Part shown: piece by piece, positions 21,267-24,708 of the stretch
Position numbering within the stretch: position 1 is the stretch's first letter
Layout: each line of letters opens with the position of its first letter
Assembly (NCBI GenBank): GCA_008931825.1
Contig: QXVZ01027905.1
Span: forward strand, 1 to 24,708
Direction: 5' to 3'
Source of the DNA: Phallusia fumigata
Lineage: Eukaryota > Chordata > Ascidiacea > Phlebobranchia > Ascidiidae
Length of the DNA: 24,708 nucleotides
Translations under genes and position numbers: made by a program
The notes under the pieces: generated by a model
What the model saw: only the letters and a program-made list of their open reading frames with translations
What the model was told of the DNA's origin: nothing
Databases searched by the model: none

Positions 21267-24029
21267 TTTTTTTTTGTTCATGGTCTTCTTCAACATGACA
21301 CAGTAGAGCATTTTTTGTATCACCACTCAACTTCAGACCACTTTTGCATCCCTAGCAGGCAGGACGGTTTTCTAATTTTGCTTCCCAAAGTCGTGGTTTA
21401 GCCTGGAGCGTTGGTCGTCTGTTAAATTCTTGAGTATGCGACTGGTCGAAAGCTATGTCTGCATGAAAGTCAAAATATAACACGTTATGTAATTGCCAGT
21501 CAGAAACTGATGTTCATCAAATCACATTGAAACTTAGCCATGGAACAATAGCGGTTACACGTAGGACTGCCGATTTTCGTGCGATTTATTTCTTGCATTT
21601 TTAGGTTATTAAAGATCTAAATATTATGTTTCTTTACCATTTATGCTGTATCAAGCTTTGTTTAGCTTGGCCGATGCTGTGCGGTTGTATGTGGACCGAG
21701 TTACGATTTGTGCTCGGTCAAGCGGATCGCCTTTGTGTTTTAAATTCCAGTCCGCTTGTTTGACTCTCAGTAAAGCGTCCCATAGTCATTACATCACCAG
21801 TTTCCAGTCCTTGAAAGGGCATTGGCAGAACGGCGACTTTCGGGTATTTCGTCGGGGTGGGCATGATTCAATTATAAGTCGTTCCATTGTTCCATAAACA
21901 ACGGCCTACGAAACCTCGTGACCTCTCGATTCCAATTGCCACACCCTTTACGCCCGAACGGGCTTCGCACGGGCACAGTGTATTCGCACGACGTTGGGTG
22001 CGGTATAAAAGTTAAACATGAGCCAGAAATACTTATGACGTGACGTGTTTGGTTTACCTACTTTCATTGTGTGCGTGTAGGTCGTCGAGTTCCCCGTGGA
22101 ATGAGATGTCAGGGGCTGGCTTTTTAGTAAATTCCAACCAATTGTTGTCGGGAACTGAGTGTCTGCTGTTGGTAATCCACATTTTTGACAAAGCTGTTGA
22201 CTTTGGACAAGTGCATTTCGTTTGCCGGATATTTACACTCCGTTCATTACTTTTATTTTTCTGTCATGTCTTTATTTGAATAGGGTGGGATGCTGATTTA
22301 AAGTAACTGCAATGATCCAGTTTTGGTTGGTCATTTGGCTGTAAAACGTTTACACAATCTGGCTTCTTATCTTGGCACGTTTTTCGCCTACAACCACTGT
22401 CCATCAACCGTTATCTAGAGGTAATTTAATCAGGTGCCTACCGAACCCAATTTACTGGAGTTTCAATGATAGCATCATGAAAAGTTGCGGGATCTGAGAG
22501 ATGCGGCGCTGACCAAACCTATTGACTGTGACTCAATATGAATCATTTATACAGTGCGAACAGTCGCACAGTCTGGTCCAGGCGCGCTGCAGGAAACCCT
22601 TATCGCGAAATAATGCCTGCGCAAATGGATCGGCGAAACCGCAGAAGNTTTTTTTTTGTTCATGGTCTTCTTCAACATGACACAGTAGAGCATTTTTTGT
22701 ATCACCACTCAACTTCAGACCACTTTTGCATCCCTAGCAGGCAGGACGGTTTTCTAATTTTGCTTCCCAAAGTCGTGGTTTAGCCTGGAGCGTTGGTCGT
22801 CTGTTAAATTCTTGAGTATGCGACTGGTCGAAAGCTATGTCTGCATGAAAGCCAAAATATAACACGTTATGTAATTGCCAGTCAGAAACTGATGTTCATC
22901 AAATCACATTGAAACTTAGCCATGGAACAATAGCGGTTACACGTAGGACTGCCGATTTTCGTGCGATTTATTTCTTGCATTTTTAGGTTATTAAAGATCT
23001 AAATATTATGTTTCTTTACCATTTATGCTGTATCAAGCTTTGTTTAGCTTGGCCGATGCTGTGCGGTTGTATGTGGACCGAGTTACGATTTGTGCTCGGT
23101 CAAGCGGATCGCCTTTGTGTTTTAAATTCCAGTCCGCTTGTTTGACTCTCAGTAAAGCGTCCCATAGTCATTACATCACCAGTTTCCAGTCCTTGAAAGG
23201 GCATTGGCAGAACGGCGACTTTCGGGTATTTCGTCGGGGTGGGCATGATTCAATTATAAGTCGTTCCATTGTTCCATAAACAACGGCCTACGAAACCTCG
23301 TGACCTCTCGATTCCAATTGCCACACCCTTTACGCCCGAACGGGCTTCGCACGGGCACAGTGTATTCGCACGACGTTGGGTGCGGTATAAAAGTTAAACA
23401 TGAGCCAGAAATACTTATGACGTGACGTGTTTGGTTTACCTACTTTCATTGTGTGCGTGTAGGTCGTCGAGTTCCCCGTGGAATGAGATGTCAGGGGCTG
23501 GCATTTTAGTAAATTCCAACCAATTGTTGTCGGGAACTGAGTGTCTGCTGTTGGTAATCCACATTTTTGACAAAGCTGTTGACTTTGGACAAGTGCATTT
23601 CGTTTGCCGGATATTTACACTCCGTTCATTACTTTTATTTTTCTGTCATGTCTTTATTTGAATAGGGTGGGATGCTGATTTAAAGTAACTGCAATGATCC
23701 AGTTTTGGTTGGTCATTTGGCTGTAAAACGTTTACACAATCTGGCTTCTTATCTTGGCACGTTTTTCGCCTACAACCACTGTCCATCAACCGTTATCTAG
23801 AGGTAATTTAATCAGGTGCCTACCGAACCCAATTTACTGGAGTTTCAATGATAGCATCATGAAAAGTTGCGGGATCTGAGAGATGCGGCGCTGACCAAAC
23901 CTATTGACTGTGACTCAATATGAATCATTTATACAGTGCGAACAGTCGCACAGTCTGGTCCAGGCGCGCTGCAGGAAACCCTTATCGCGAAATAATGCCT
24001 GCGCAAATGGATCGGCGAAACCGCAGAAG
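21267..24029. repeat. 1381-bp direct duplication around a single N (22648), likely assembly overlap
   Basis: Bases 21267-22647 recur at 22649-24029 with an offset of 1382, starting in a run of nine T. Two differences are visible by eye: 21470 T versus 22852 C, and 22121 T versus 23503 A. The N lies exactly between the copies. The same geometry at the other three N positions makes an unmerged contig overlap the best explanation. Confidence 0.9.
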
Positions 24030-24115
24030 CTGGCGAAAGGGAGAATCTTCACTGGCGATTGTTAATTTCGTTGCCCGACACCGCGGTTGCTACTTTACTT
24101 GTGACGTCATTTAGT

Positions 24116-24457
24116 TCAGATTTCGCCTGCGCCCCTAGCTCCTTGTACGGTTGTGGTGAAACAATGCCCAGTATAGAACTCTTTGTTAGTTGTCGCGTTT
24201 GGTCGATCTTCCACGTAATCTAATACATGTTGCTCCCAAACTTCAGAGTGTCAAAACGGCGACGCGCTGGCTCGGTTTAAAGGATGAATGAAACAATGAA
24301 AATAGTTGGCAAGTTTGTGGTTTTTGTCACGCAAACACGCTTCATACACAGGCCAACCGTCGGTGCACTTTGATATGAAAGGCCCTTTGAGATCATCCCT
24401 CCCGCATTTAAAATGTCCACAACTCTCTTGTATATCCGTGTGCGAATATAGATGTTC
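24116..24457 (-). other. Minus-strand open run with one in-frame TGA; possible exon or decayed coding DNA
   Basis: Reading the minus strand from 24457, 68 codons are open, then TGA at 24253-24251, then 44 more codons in the same frame to a stop at 24118-24116. The first part is cysteine-containing (ESCGHFKCG, ISKCTDGWPVYEACL); the second reads HSEVWEQHVLDYVEDRPN... I recognise no family. In CpG-rich DNA of this length, one such run is within what chance could give, so this is only a lead. Confidence 0.2.
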
Positions 24458-24708
24458 CTATGACCTGACCGTCATATGTCATAACTTTCTGGCATTGTGA
24501 CTGCTTGGTTCTCACGAGCTTGTGTTTCATTCTCTAGAAGGGTCAGCTAATGTGTATTGTAAATGTGCAAAACACACAACTTGGTGTTATGTCCATGGTA
24601 CCAAACAGCAAGGACCCCTTAGTGACGCCAAATCAAACACATTATGAATATGCCCATTGGCTTTGGGATTTTAAAAACACAGCAGTTTCACGTATGCCGT
24701 GCACACTT

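Larger units (their letters stand above)
20494..24708. other. Probable long WWC1 intron; CpG-rich from about 21300
   Basis: After the exon 3 donor the sequence is AT-rich to about 21260, with a pol III A-box-like TGGTCAAGTGG near 21178-21188. It then becomes visibly richer in GC and CpG. I could not find the expected WWC1 coiled-coil exon on the plus strand. Short open frames occur on both strands, as expected for chance at this base composition. The longest same-frame minus-strand run is 24457-24116, interrupted by one TGA at 24253. Over a third of this stretch is the N-flanked duplicate. Confidence 0.45.

Noticed and set aside
21643..23661. Paired identical frames (for example 21643-21897 and 23025-23279) as a tandem gene family
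   Set aside because: They are the two halves of the N-centred 1381-bp duplicate, not paralogues. The plus-strand translations show no family resemblance.

Overview
The window is animal nuclear DNA: AT-rich, with intron-split genes that have clean GT..AG junctions. Small introns, a mosaic of CpG-poor and CpG-rich blocks, and a chordate-type protein set (fibronectin type II modules, a FAM187-type membrane protein) point to an invertebrate chordate, most likely an ascidian such as Ciona. That assignment is an inference. No operons, CRISPR arrays or bacterial features are present.

Layout. (1) 1-2035: AT-rich DNA plus the 5' end of an unrecognised minus-strand gene (start codon at 2035, two coding exons down to 1767). 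(2) 2340-2860: a CpG-rich block with CRE, CCAAT and ZNF143-like sites, lying between that gene and the next one, probably a bidirectional promoter. (3) 3167-6411 (+): complete EXOSC8 (RNA exosome RNase PH-like subunit), nine coding exons, 270 aa. (4) 9492-14354 (+): complete DCTN4 (dynactin p62), eleven exons, 471 aa, whose largest intron holds an intact hAT-type MITE and two older repeats. (5) 14763-15313 (-): C19orf12-like glycine-zipper membrane protein, two exons, 138 aa. (6) 15882-19101 (-): a ten-exon, 571-aa type I membrane protein of FAM187 type. Its first Ig domain appears to be split by an inserted FN2-FN2-TSP1 cassette; this is the most interesting thing here. (7) 19745-20493 (+): the first three coding exons of WWC1/KIBRA (two WW domains). 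The gene runs off the window or has a very long intron, and 20494-24708 has no exon I can defend.

The window contains exactly four single-N positions (343, 7057, 16667, 22648). Every one is the exact centre of a direct duplication: the sequence left of the N is repeated right after it (44, 1530, 115 and 1381 bp). These look like overlapping contig ends joined with a placeholder N, not biological tandem duplications. They create false extra copies of EXOSC8 exons 8-9 and of part of exon 9 of the FAM187-like gene. Without them the locus is about 3.07 kb shorter.

The genes are unrelated housekeeping or membrane-protein genes rather than a pathway. EXOSC8 acts in RNA decay and processing, DCTN4 in dynein-based transport, C19orf12 at mitochondria/ER membranes, WWC1 in Hippo signalling, and the FAM187-like protein at the cell surface. 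I see no new defence or mobile system; the novel content is domain architecture, splice-site duplication, repeats and the assembly artefacts.
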